DNA from: an uncultured Lachnospiraceae bacterium
GTDB lineage: Bacteria; Bacillota; Clostridia; Lachnospirales; Lachnospiraceae
Assembly: GCA_934408585.1 (NCBI GenBank)
Contig: CAKRVA010000018.1
Coordinates: 1 to 30,383 of the forward strand
DNA length: 30,383 bases
Direction: 5' to 3'
A model generated the notes under the pieces. That model saw only the letters and a program-made list of their open reading frames with translations, did not search any database and had not been told where the DNA came from. The translations under genes and the position numbers were made by a program. Below are positions 6,890 to 14,005 of the stretch, one piece after another (position 1 is the first letter of the stretch; the number at the start of each line of letters is the position of its first letter).

Positions 6890-8507
6890 AACGATTTTTC
6901 AAACCGTCGGGAAAAATCCTATGCTTGCGATTGGAATTTTTGTTACTGTTTGTGGTGCAGTTCTGGCTTCCCTTGTTCCGCCGATGATATTGGGAAAAAT
7001 CATTGATACGCTGACGGAAAAGCAGACAATTACCGTAATGCAGATTGTGGCATATTTTGGAATGCTTGCGGTTACGGGTCTTTTGGAGTCCACAAGAGAA
7101 GGACTTCTCATTGTTTTCGGACAACGGATTACGCATGCGCTTCGCAGCCATCTGATGGAAAAATTTGTTCATCTTACCGCAGATGATTTGAACCGTCAGG
7201 ACCCGGGAGCCTTAGTATCACGGTTTGTTGGTGATGTGGATACGGTTGAAAACCTGTTTACTTCAGGAATTGTCAGCATGTTTGCAGATGCCTGCAGAAT
7301 TGTGAGTATTGTTGTGGTAATCTGGTTTCAGAACCGGGGACTTGCACTTGTTCTCCTTGTTATTTTACCAATATTGTTCTGGTTTACCCGATATGTACAG
7401 AAGAACATGCTGGTTGCACAGCTTGCAAACCGTCGTGCAGTGAGCAGGGCATCCGGACATGTGCCGGAAACACTTCACAATATCCGGACGATTCATTGTC
7501 TTTCCAAGGAAAGCTATATGGAGAAACGTTACGACGAATACATTGGACAAAGCTACCATGCGATGGAGAAAACCAATTTTTATGATGCAGTTTATTCGCC
7601 GGTTATTTTGATTTTAAATGCGGTGGTGGTTGCGGTTGTTATGCTGCTGTCATCATCCGGGAATCCGAAAGTGCTGACATTGTTTGGGATGTCTGCGGGT
7701 ACGGCAGTTGCAGTCATGAATTATATTGCACAGATATTTGGACCGGTGGAAAGTCTTGGAATGGAAATTCAGACCATTCAGTCAGCGGTAGCAGGAATCC
7801 GTAGAATTAATGAATTTCTTGCGATGGACGAATTGCCGGAACTTTCGACGGAACAGGAACAGAAAAAAGCAGAAAGCCGCGAGGAACAGCCAATGGTTGC
7901 TTTCCGGAACGTGACATTTGGTTATGGAGAGCAGGTGGTGCTTAATCATTTGAGCTTTGAGGTGTATCCGGGGGAGCAGATTACGCTGGCAGGGCGTACC
8001 GGTGCCGGAAAGAGTACCATATTAAAACTTTTGCTCGGATTGTATCAGCCACAGGAAGGAGACGTGCTGATTCAGGGCGTTCCTGCATCGGAAATACCGG
8101 AAAAAGAGAGGCGGCGCCTGTTTGGTTATGTGGAACAGTCATTCCATATGGTGCCCGGAACCATACGCGACCAGATTGCATTGTTTGATAAGGACATTTC
8201 GGAAGCAGACGTGAAAATGGCTGCAGAGATGACGGGACTTAGTGATACGATCATGCAGTTTCCAGATGCATATGATACAGCATGTACGCCGGAGCTTTTT
8301 TCACAGGGACAATGGCAGTTGTTATCCATTGCCCGTGCGGCAGCAGCAGGACCACAAATTTTGCTTTTGGATGAGATTACTGCAAATCTGGATGCGGAAA
8401 CAGAAAAAGAGGTATTACAGGCATTAAAACGCGTATCCAAAGAACGTACCGTAATTTCCATATCACACCGGGCAACGGCTGAACTGGGAAGAATTATCCA
8501 TTTATAA
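6867..8507 (+). CDS. ABC exporter half-transporter with intact catalytic Glu (heterodimer partner 2)
   Basis: 546 residues. A membrane domain (1-315) precedes a nucleotide-binding domain with Walker A GRTGAGKST (376-384), Q424, signature FSQGQ (478-482, a departure from LSGGQ), Walker B ILLLDE with Glu503, and switch His534. Together with partner 1 this gives one good site (Walker A/B here, LSGGQ from partner 1) and one degenerate site. The protein ends 12 residues after the switch His, at GRIIHL, about 25-30 residues earlier than most half-exporters, which usually continue with a strand and a helix after this point. I saw no continuation in other frames, so this looks like a natural short form. 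The ribosome site AGGGGG lies inside partner 1. Confidence 0.92.
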   Translation: MKQKKVSRTIFQTVGKNPMLAIGIFVTVCGAVLASLVPPMILGKIIDTLTEKQTITVMQIVAYFGMLAVTGLLESTREGLLIVFGQRITHALRSHLMEKFVHLTADDLNRQDPGALVSRFVGDVDTVENLFTSGIVSMFADACRIVSIVVVIWFQNRGLALVLLVILPILFWFTRYVQKNMLVAQLANRRAVSRASGHVPETLHNIRTIHCLSKESYMEKRYDEYIGQSYHAMEKTNFYDAVYSPVILILNAVVVAVVMLLSSSGNPKVLTLFGMSAGTAVAVMNYIAQIFGPVESLGMEIQTIQSAVAGIRRINEFLAMDELPELSTEQEQKKAESREEQPMVAFRNVTFGYGEQVVLNHLSFEVYPGEQITLAGRTGAGKSTILKLLLGLYQPQEGDVLIQGVPASEIPEKERRRLFGYVEQSFHMVPGTIRDQIALFDKDISEADVKMAAEMTGLSDTIMQFPDAYDTACTPELFSQGQWQLLSIARAAAAGPQILLLDEITANLDAETEKEVLQALKRVSKERTVISISHRATAELGRIIHL

Positions 8508-8508
8508 T

Positions 8509-8537
8509 GTATAAAACCCCTCTTGTTTGTCAAACTA
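8509..8537 (+). promoter_or_regulatory. Candidate forespore (sigma-F/G-type) promoter of spoVAD
   Basis: GTATA (8509-8513), 17 bases, CAAACTA (8531-8537); one mismatch to GHATR-N17-CATNHTA. The AATGTATA -35 context matches that in front of spoVAC. The start point would be near 8544, inside the loop of the hairpin 8518-8560, so the transcript would lack the 5' arm of that hairpin. Confidence 0.6.
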
Positions 8538-8567
8538 TTTATGTAGAACAGACAGGAGGGATTTTTT
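8518..8567 (+). terminator. Terminator-like hairpin with the spoVAD ribosome site in its 3' arm
   Basis: A 13-bp stem (8518-8530 with 8548-8560, two G-U pairs) closes a 17-base loop and is followed by six T residues (8562-8567) directly before the spoVAD ATG. The 3' arm contains AGGAGGG, the only ribosome site for spoVAD. Read-through RNA from the ABC genes should therefore end here or fail to translate spoVAD. Confidence 0.75.
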
Positions 8568-9605
8568 ATGCAGGAAACAGTTGGAGCAATTTTTGAGCAG
8601 GGAAAGGGAACCATTAAAATTCCTGTTCCCGTGTACATCCGTTCGTGTGCTTCCGTGGTTGGTGCCAAAGAAGGACAGGGACCACTCGGAGAGCTTTTTG
8701 ATTATGTAGGGGAAGATGACAAATTTGGTGCGGACACCTGGGAAGGAGCAGAAAGTGCTTTGCAGAGGGAGGCACTTACACGGGCGATTGAAAAATCGGG
8801 AATGAGCCAGGAAGAAATAAATTTACTGCTTGCCGGAGATTTGCTGGGGCAATCCATTGCCAGTTCCTTTGGTATCAAGGATTTTCAGATTCCGTATATC
8901 GGGCTTTATGGTGCATGCTCCACAAGTGGGCTTTCGATTGCCGTTGCAGCAATGATGATTGCCGGTGGAATGACAGAAAATGTGGCATGTGTGACATCCA
9001 GTCACTTTGCGAGTGCAGAAAAGGAATTTCGTTTTCCTTTGGATTATGGAAATCAAAAACCAGTTTCTGCAACGATAACCGTAACGGGAAGCGGTGCATT
9101 TGTTCTGAGCAGCCAGAAAAGTGAACAGGACTATGCACGGGTATGTGCAATTACGATTGGAAAGATCGTGGATAAGGGAATTAAGGATTCGATGAATATG
9201 GGGGCGTGTATGGCACCTGCAGCAGCTGATACTATATACCGCCATATGCGAGACTTTCAGCGCAAGCCCGAGGATTATGACCAGATTATTACCGGCGATT
9301 TGGGACACGTTGGACAGACGGCGCTTTTTGAACTGTTACAGGAAAAAAATATTGATATTGCCAGCAGACATATGGACTGCGGAATTGAAATATACGATGA
9401 AACGCAAGATGCACATTCCGGAGGAAGCGGTTGTGGATGTGCAGCCGTAACGTTGGCAGCAATGATTTTGAAAAAACTGCAGGACGGAACTTATAAAAGG
9501 GTATTGTTTGTACCCACCGGTGCATTGCTGAGTAAGGTCAGCTTTAACGAAGGAAATTCCATTCCGGGAGTGGCACATGCCATTGAACTGGCAGGGGGAA
9601 AGTAG
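8568..9605 (+). CDS. spoVAD: Stage V sporulation protein AD
   Basis: 345 residues, the normal size. SpoVAD has a thiolase/ketoacyl-synthase-like fold and in Bacillus binds dipicolinic acid as a peripheral inner-membrane part of the SpoVA channel. Typical family stretches are seen: VPVYIRSCASVVGAKEGQGPLGELFD near the start, YGACSTSGLSIAVAAMMI (the thiolase-like Cys region), VTSSHFASAEKEFRFPLDYG, ITGDLGHVG and HSGGSGCGCAAVTLA. The ATG lies 7 bases after an AGGAGGG site that is buried in a hairpin. It is separated from spoVAC by four genes and from spoVAE by six. No spoVAE follows; the next gene, on the same strand, is a TTG-start membrane-anchored protein. Confidence 0.95.
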   Translation: MQETVGAIFEQGKGTIKIPVPVYIRSCASVVGAKEGQGPLGELFDYVGEDDKFGADTWEGAESALQREALTRAIEKSGMSQEEINLLLAGDLLGQSIASSFGIKDFQIPYIGLYGACSTSGLSIAVAAMMIAGGMTENVACVTSSHFASAEKEFRFPLDYGNQKPVSATITVTGSGAFVLSSQKSEQDYARVCAITIGKIVDKGIKDSMNMGACMAPAAADTIYRHMRDFQRKPEDYDQIITGDLGHVGQTALFELLQEKNIDIASRHMDCGIEIYDETQDAHSGGSGCGCAAVTLAAMILKKLQDGTYKRVLFVPTGALLSKVSFNEGNSIPGVAHAIELAGGK

Positions 9606-9608
9606 AAG

Positions 9609-9638
9609 TTGATTTTCCGTTTCCGGTTGGTGTATGAT
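9609..9638 (+). promoter_or_regulatory. Possible vegetative promoter for the endonuclease/exonuclease/phosphatase-fold gene
   Basis: TTGATT (9609-9614), 18 bases, TATGAT (9633-9638), immediately after the spoVAD stop. Reasonable spacing and good -10, but AT-rich DNA gives many such matches. No other hairpin lies between spoVAD and this gene, so read-through from spoVAD is also possible. Confidence 0.35.
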
Positions 9639-9687
9639 GAACATATGACAAGTGATGTAGTACCCCTTAGGGAGAATAGGAGAAGCA

Positions 9688-10767
9688 TTGAAAAAAATAC
9701 TCAGGAGAATAGGAATTGTATTGGCAGTGGTACTGCTGTTCTGCATTGGATATGTGATTTATGTATTCTGTGCTTATTACCGGTTGCCGGATAATCAGAC
9801 ATTAACGACAGCCCAGTCCGGTCAGTACGCACAATTTGAAAATAAAGAAAAGCTCACGACCCGGGAGCCATATTGGATTATGACCTACAATATCGGTTTT
9901 GGAGCATATCAGAAGGATTACAGCTTTTTTATGGATGGCGGTAAATCTTCATGGGCAAAGGATGAGGAAAGTCTGATTGCCAATATCTGCAGTATTGCAG
10001 ATGTAATCAATTATGCATCGGCAGATTTTATCATGCTTCAGGAAGTGGATATTGATGGAACCAGATCCTATCATGTAAATGAACTGGAGCTGTTAAACAA
10101 TTTTGTTACCGGCTATTATTATGATTATGCACAGAATTATGATTCGCCGTTTCTGATGGTTCCACCCTGGCAGCCGCATGGTGCAAATAAGGCAGGAATC
10201 GTAACTTATTCAAGGGAAGAAATCAGTGAAGCAATTCGAAGGAGCCTTCCGATTTCGGAATCCTTCAGTAAATTTACAGACCTTGACCGCTGTTATTCCA
10301 TTTCAAGAATTCCGGTAGATAATGGAAAGATGCTGTGTCTTTATAACGTGCATTTGTCTGCCTATGGAAGCAATGATGAAATCCGTACCGCACAGATTAC
10401 GAAATTGTTTGAGGATATGGCAGCAGATTATGCAAAGGGAAATTATGTGATTTGTGGTGGAGACTATAATCACAATCTGCGTCTGGAAGCAAGCGACCGT
10501 GCACCTGGATGGGCTCAGCCATTTCCGAGGGAAATGCTTCCAAAAGGATTCCGCATGGGGATTGATTCGGCAGGCAGAGAGGAAAATGTTGCTCATGATA
10601 CCTGTCGGAATGCAAATGAACCTTATGATGCAGAAACAGCTTATACGGTAGCCGTAGATGGATTTATTGTTTCCGATAACGTGGACATTAATTATTACCG
10701 GCACGTGGATTGGGAGTATGAGTATTCCGACCACGATCCGGTTACGATGCAGTTTTTCTTAAATTAA
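9688..10767 (+). CDS. Membrane-anchored endonuclease/exonuclease/phosphatase family protein
   Basis: 359 residues. One N-terminal membrane anchor (about 8-30) places the domain outside the cell or, in a forespore, in the intermembrane space. The metal-dependent phosphoesterase motifs are all there: TYNIGFG with Asn68, MLQEVD with Glu119, YNVHLSAYG with His222, GGDYNHN with Asp259/Asn261, and SDHDP with His349 near the end. The family includes DNases, sphingomyelinases and phosphoinositide phosphatases; an extracellular anchored form argues for a lipid or other outer substrate rather than a DNA repair enzyme, but this is inference. The start is a TTG with AGGAG 5 bases upstream. It sits between spoVAD and spoVAA. 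Confidence 0.88.
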   Translation: MKKILRRIGIVLAVVLLFCIGYVIYVFCAYYRLPDNQTLTTAQSGQYAQFENKEKLTTREPYWIMTYNIGFGAYQKDYSFFMDGGKSSWAKDEESLIANICSIADVINYASADFIMLQEVDIDGTRSYHVNELELLNNFVTGYYYDYAQNYDSPFLMVPPWQPHGANKAGIVTYSREEISEAIRRSLPISESFSKFTDLDRCYSISRIPVDNGKMLCLYNVHLSAYGSNDEIRTAQITKLFEDMAADYAKGNYVICGGDYNHNLRLEASDRAPGWAQPFPREMLPKGFRMGIDSAGREENVAHDTCRNANEPYDAETAYTVAVDGFIVSDNVDINYYRHVDWEYEYSDHDPVTMQFFLN

Positions 10768-10771
10768 ATCA

Positions 10772-10800
10772 GGTTATTTTTTCAGGTTTTGCACATACTA
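10772..10800 (+). promoter_or_regulatory. Candidate forespore (sigma-F/G-type) promoter of spoVAA-spoVAB
   Basis: A perfect CATACTA -10 (10794-10800) lies 51 bases before the spoVAA ATG. At a 17-base spacing the -35 would be GGTTA (10772-10776), which fits GHATR at only three of five positions. The position just after the previous stop codon and the -10 sequence argue for it; the -35 argues against. Confidence 0.45.
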
Positions 10801-10851
10801 GCTTTTAGGGAAAATGTAAAGAGCAAGGATTCTTACATGGAAAGGAAGCGT

Positions 10852-11478
10852 ATGGCAAACGAAATCATTTATATTAAGGCGGAACAGAACACAGAAGTAA
10901 AGGAACCAAAAGTTACGATTGGGGACATTGCTTCTGTTTTTTGTGTAGAGGAACATATGGCAGCAAAGGTAAAATCACTGACGGTATTTCAGTTTCATAA
11001 AGAGAATCCCAAGAGGCAGGTAGTCAGTATTATGAAGGTCATTGAACTGATTTTGAAGGAATATCCGAAAGCAGAAGTTCAAAACCTCGGAGAAGATGCT
11101 GTCTTGCTGGAATGGATTAATGTGGACAAGCACAAGGGACCTGCGCAGTGGCTAAAGCTGGTATTTGTATCGTTGATTACGTTTTTCGGAACCTCATTTA
11201 CGATTATGGCATTTCACAATGATATTGGAATCTATGACTTGTTTGATAAAATTCACACCGTAGTAATCGGAAAACCGGCGCAGGGAATCAATCCGCTGGA
11301 AATCTCTTATTCGATAGGACTGGCCATTGGAATTATTGTGTTTTTTAACCATATCGGAGGACGGAGAATTACAAAGGACCCGACACCGATTGAGGTGGAA
11401 ATGCGTATTTATGAAAAGGATGTGAATACGTCACTGATTGAAACTTCTGACCGGGAGGGGGATACTCTGGATGTATGA
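10852..11478 (+). CDS. spoVAA: Stage V sporulation protein AA
   Basis: 208 residues (Bacillus 206). The N-terminal part (ANEIIYIKAEQNTEVKEPKVTIGDIASVFC) is soluble and carries the V-x-I-x-D/E-I-A type start typical of SpoVAA; the C-terminal half has two hydrophobic segments (about 100-122 and 150-172). It ends with a short cytoplasmic tail. The protein is an accessory inner-membrane part of the SpoVA channel. The ATG at 10852 with AAAGGAAG upstream is preferred over a TTG 21 codons earlier, which lacks a ribosome site and would overlap the putative -10. Its last 8 bases overlap spoVAB, so the two are translationally coupled. Confidence 0.9.
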   Translation: MANEIIYIKAEQNTEVKEPKVTIGDIASVFCVEEHMAAKVKSLTVFQFHKENPKRQVVSIMKVIELILKEYPKAEVQNLGEDAVLLEWINVDKHKGPAQWLKLVFVSLITFFGTSFTIMAFHNDIGIYDLFDKIHTVVIGKPAQGINPLEISYSIGLAIGIIVFFNHIGGRRITKDPTPIEVEMRIYEKDVNTSLIETSDREGDTLDV

Positions 11479-11914
11479 GGGGCTAAAAATCACACTTCTT
11501 GTTATTTGCGGACTCAGCTTCGGGGCGCTGGCATCTGCAGGGGTTTTTACGGTACTGGCAACAGTTGGACTCGCTCCCCGATTTGCCGGAAAATCCCATG
11601 TCGCAAGACATATGATGGCTTTGGAAGAAGCAGTTATCTGGGGAACTGCGCTGGGAGGTGCGGCGAGTGTTTTCTATAAAAAATTTGGAGAGGCACTTCT
11701 TCCTTATTTGTTGGGGCAGATATTACTGATTGTTTTCGGGGTTTTTGCAGGAATGTTTGTGGGGTGTCTGGCACTTGCCATTGCAGAAATGCTGAATTCG
11801 ATTCCAATTTTTTCACGAAGAATTGGTTTTCGTCATGGTCTTGGCGTGGCAATTTTGTGTGTGGCATTGGGAAAAATAGCAGGAAGTCTATTTTATTTTT
11901 TGTATGTTCAATAG
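11471..11914 (+). CDS. spoVAB: Stage V sporulation protein AB
   Basis: 147 residues (Bacillus 141), with four to five hydrophobic segments and almost no soluble part. The pattern GLSFGALASAGVFTVLATVGLAPRFAGKSHVARHM is typical for SpoVAB, an integral membrane protein of the SpoVA complex. The ATG at 11471 is inside the end of spoVAA, with a GGGAGGGGG ribosome site about 10 bases upstream; an earlier in-frame start deeper inside spoVAA is less likely. In Bacillus spoVAC follows; here a 98-base gap leads to a small unknown gene and ridA. Confidence 0.9.
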   Translation: MYEGLKITLLVICGLSFGALASAGVFTVLATVGLAPRFAGKSHVARHMMALEEAVIWGTALGGAASVFYKKFGEALLPYLLGQILLIVFGVFAGMFVGCLALAIAEMLNSIPIFSRRIGFRHGLGVAILCVALGKIAGSLFYFLYVQ

Positions 11915-12012
11915 AGCTGGACGGTTGCGGAGAGGTTAAAAAGATGGTATGGTAATAGCAGTATAAATGGTAGCTTTCTGCAAGGCAGGGAGTATCATGA
12001 AGAAAGAGGCGT

Positions 12013-12252
12013 ATGTTGATGCGGCAGATGGAATTTAAGATGGAACGTCCCGGACTTCTGAAAGAAGGGGATGAAATTACGGTAACGGAGGGGGTACTGC
12101 CAAGTAATTATTATTATACGATCGACCCTTCTCTTGCAATGTCACCAAATATTCCATTCCGGGAGCGGCTGAAGGCACGGAACGGTCGTGTTACAAAGAT
12201 TACAGAGAATGAACGCGGATTTTATGTTACGGCAGAATTCGATGAGTCATAA
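12013..12252 (+). CDS. Small hypothetical protein, 79 residues
   Basis: I do not recognise it. It is soluble and reads like a small beta-barrel: a stretch rich in charged and aliphatic residues (LKEGDEITVTEGVL), then FRERLKARNGRVTKITENERGFYVTAEFDE, which resembles the alternating pattern of an SH3-like or KOW-like fold. Four in-frame ATGs cluster at the start (12013, 12019, 12028, 12040); an AAAGAGG site fits 12013 best. It lies between spoVAB and ridA, 33 bases before the ridA ATG, and is probably in the same transcript. A 13-codon reading frame with its own GGGAG site starts at 11998 and overlaps the beginning of the gene; it may be meaningless. Confidence 0.6.
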   Translation: MLMRQMEFKMERPGLLKEGDEITVTEGVLPSNYYYTIDPSLAMSPNIPFRERLKARNGRVTKITENERGFYVTAEFDES

Positions 12253-12285
12253 TAGAAACAAAGACAGAAACGGAGGAGAAAAATT

Positions 12286-12660
12286 ATGATCAAAAAAGTA
12301 GCAACAGAAAAAGCACCTGCAGCAATCGGACCTTATTCCCAGGGCATCATTGCAAACGGAACATTGTATGCGTCCGGACAGATTCCGATTATTCCGGAAA
12401 CAGGAGCTATTGCAGAGGGCGATATTAACGTACAGGCAAAGCAGGTAATGCTGAATATTGGTGAAATCCTTAAGGCAGCGGGAACTACTTATGAAAATGT
12501 GGTTAAAACGACATGCTTTCTGGCAAATATGGAAGATTTTGCTGCATTTAATGCAGTGTATGAAGAATATTTCACGGGGAAACCGGCACGGAGCTGTGTA
12601 GCCGTAAAGCAGCTGCCCAAAAATGTTTTATGCGAAGTTGAGGTAATTGCAGTTGTTTAA
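12286..12660 (+). CDS. ridA: RidA family 2-iminopropanoate/2-iminobutanoate deaminase
   Basis: 124 residues, full length. RidA removes reactive enamine/imine intermediates made by PLP enzymes such as threonine dehydratase. The sequence carries the family marks: GPYSQG (15-20), LYASGQIP (27-34), NIGEILKAAG, and the active-site stretch KPARSCVAVKQLPKNVLCEVEVIAV with Arg102 (Arg105 in the E. coli protein) and Glu117. A strong ribosome site (GGAGGAG) precedes the ATG. The next gene starts inside its last codons. Placement among spore genes is odd for this enzyme, but housekeeping activity is the default reading. Confidence 0.95.
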   Translation: MIKKVATEKAPAAIGPYSQGIIANGTLYASGQIPIIPETGAIAEGDINVQAKQVMLNIGEILKAAGTTYENVVKTTCFLANMEDFAAFNAVYEEYFTGKPARSCVAVKQLPKNVLCEVEVIAVV

Positions 12661-13549
12661 TCGAAAAGCCATAAGAAGCGGATTTTTATTACTGCTGGCT
12701 GCATTCATCTGGGGGATTGCGTTTGTAGCGCAAAGTGTAGGGATGGAGCATCTGGGACCGTTTTCTTTTGGCATGGCACGATTTTTTCTGGGAAGTATTG
12801 TATTGCTGCCACTTGTAGCTTTCCGGAGAAAACAGAACCGGAAAAAAGGAATCACACCTGCCGGTAAGAAAATTACATGGATAGCAGGAATCTGCTGCGG
12901 ACTGGCACTTGGAGTGGCAACTTCCTTTCAGCAGATGGGGCTGAAGTATACGACGGTAGGAAAAGCCGGATTTATTACCACCCTTTATATTATTATTGTT
13001 CCAATCCTTGGCGTGTTCCTGAAGAAAAAAGTACGTGGAAGAGTATGGATATGTGCAGGAATTGCGGCAGTGGGAATGTACCTGCTGTGCATGAGTGAGA
13101 GCCTTCATATTGACAAGGGAGATTTGCTTGTATTTGTCTGTGCAATTTTATTTTCCATACATATTCTAGTGATTGATTATTTCTCACCATTGGCAGACGG
13201 TGTAGAGATTTCCTGTATCCAGTTTTTGATAGCAGGTGTTTTTTCTCTGATTATGATGATGCTGTTTGAGCATCCGCAGATTACAGATTTTACGGCATCC
13301 TGGCTTCCAATTGCTTATGCAGGTATCATGTCAAGCGGTGTTGCTTACACGTTACAGATTATCGGACAGAAAGATATGGACCCTACCGCGGCATCATTGC
13401 TGCTGTCCATGGAATCCACATTTTCTGTTTTGGCTGGATGGGTAATATTAAATCAAAAATTAACTTTAAGAGAACTCGCGGGTTGTGTGCTGATGTTTAT
13501 TGCAGTAATTTTAGTACAATTACCCGAAAAGAAGCATTCGAATGCATGA
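12653..13549 (+). CDS. EamA/DMT family transporter
   Basis: 298 residues with about ten membrane segments in two EamA repeats (about 8-140 and 150-292), as in drug/metabolite transporters. Recognisable stretches are LLAAFIWGIAFVAQSVGMEHLGPFSFGMARFFLGS in the first half and the end of the second repeat, ASLLLSMESTFSVLAGWVILNQKLTLRELAGC. The start is probably TTG 12653, with GAGGT (12640-12644) 8 bases upstream inside ridA; a TTG two codons earlier is too close to it. The substrate is unknown; amino-acid or metabolite export is common in the family. The stop codon overlaps the -35 of the putative spoVAE promoter. Confidence 0.9.
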   Translation: MFNRKAIRSGFLLLLAAFIWGIAFVAQSVGMEHLGPFSFGMARFFLGSIVLLPLVAFRRKQNRKKGITPAGKKITWIAGICCGLALGVATSFQQMGLKYTTVGKAGFITTLYIIIVPILGVFLKKKVRGRVWICAGIAAVGMYLLCMSESLHIDKGDLLVFVCAILFSIHILVIDYFSPLADGVEISCIQFLIAGVFSLIMMMLFEHPQITDFTASWLPIAYAGIMSSGVAYTLQIIGQKDMDPTAASLLLSMESTFSVLAGWVILNQKLTLRELAGCVLMFIAVILVQLPEKKHSNA

Positions 13550-13572
13550 AAGAACGCTTTTGGTACATAATA
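13544..13572 (+). promoter_or_regulatory. Candidate forespore (sigma-F/G-type) promoter of spoVAE
   Basis: GCATG (13544-13548), 17 bases, CATAATA (13566-13572): a full match to GHATR-N17-CATNHTA. The -35 overlaps the stop codon of the EamA gene. The start point would be near 13579, about 44 bases before the spoVAE ATG. This is the best of the four such sites in the window. Confidence 0.65.
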
Positions 13573-13622
13573 ATCCCATACGATAGTTAGACTTACGCTG
13601 GTGAGTGGAATGGAGGATTATG

Positions 13623-13979
13623 ATGGACTATTTAAATGCATTCTGGGTTGGTGGATTAATCTGTGCGCTGGTACAGATTTTAATGGAAAAAACAAAATTG
13701 ATGCCGGGAAGAATCATGGTGCTTCTGGTATGTTCCGGAGCAGTATTGAGCTTTCTTGGCATCTATGAACCCTTTAAAAAATTTGCGGGAGCGGGAGCAT
13801 CCGTTCCGTTGCTGGGATTCGGGCATGTCCTGATGAAGGGTGTTAAAGAGGCAGTTGATGCCAGTGGGTTTATGGGAGTTTTTGAAGGCGGATTTAAAGC
13901 AGGAGCTGTCGGTTGCAGTGCAGCATTGATTTTTGGACTGCTTGCGGCATTTGTTTTCAAGAATAAAATGAAGAAATAA
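13623..13979 (+). CDS. spoVAE: Stage V sporulation protein AE (SpoVAEb type)
   Basis: 118 residues (Bacillus SpoVAEb 116). Four hydrophobic segments; the opening YLNAFWVGGLICALVQILMEKTKL and the stretch FAGAGASVPLLGFGHVLMKGVKEA are typical. It is an inner-membrane partner of SpoVAC in the dipicolinate channel, and the FAGAGASVPLLGFGH segment echoes FGGAGALVPITGFAN in SpoVAC, fitting their shared ancestry. Two ATGs stand at 13620 and 13623; the GGAGG site (13612-13616) spaces better to 13623. Nothing resembling SpoVAEa or SpoVAF is seen. The stop overlaps the first possible start of the downstream peptidase gene. Confidence 0.92.
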   Translation: MDYLNAFWVGGLICALVQILMEKTKLMPGRIMVLLVCSGAVLSFLGIYEPFKKFAGAGASVPLLGFGHVLMKGVKEAVDASGFMGVFEGGFKAGAVGCSAALIFGLLAAFVFKNKMKK

Positions 13980-14005
13980 TGGAAAAGAAAGAAGGATTCC
14001 TTTTT

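Noticed and set aside
8485..8567. Frameshift truncating the second ABC half-transporter
   Set aside because: No frame downstream gives the usual end of the domain, and the DNA goes straight into the terminator/promoter, so a sequencing or mutational frameshift is not supported.
10789..10851. Longer spoVAA from a TTG at 10789
   Set aside because: No ribosome site, does not fit the family N-terminus, and would overlap the candidate CATACTA -10.
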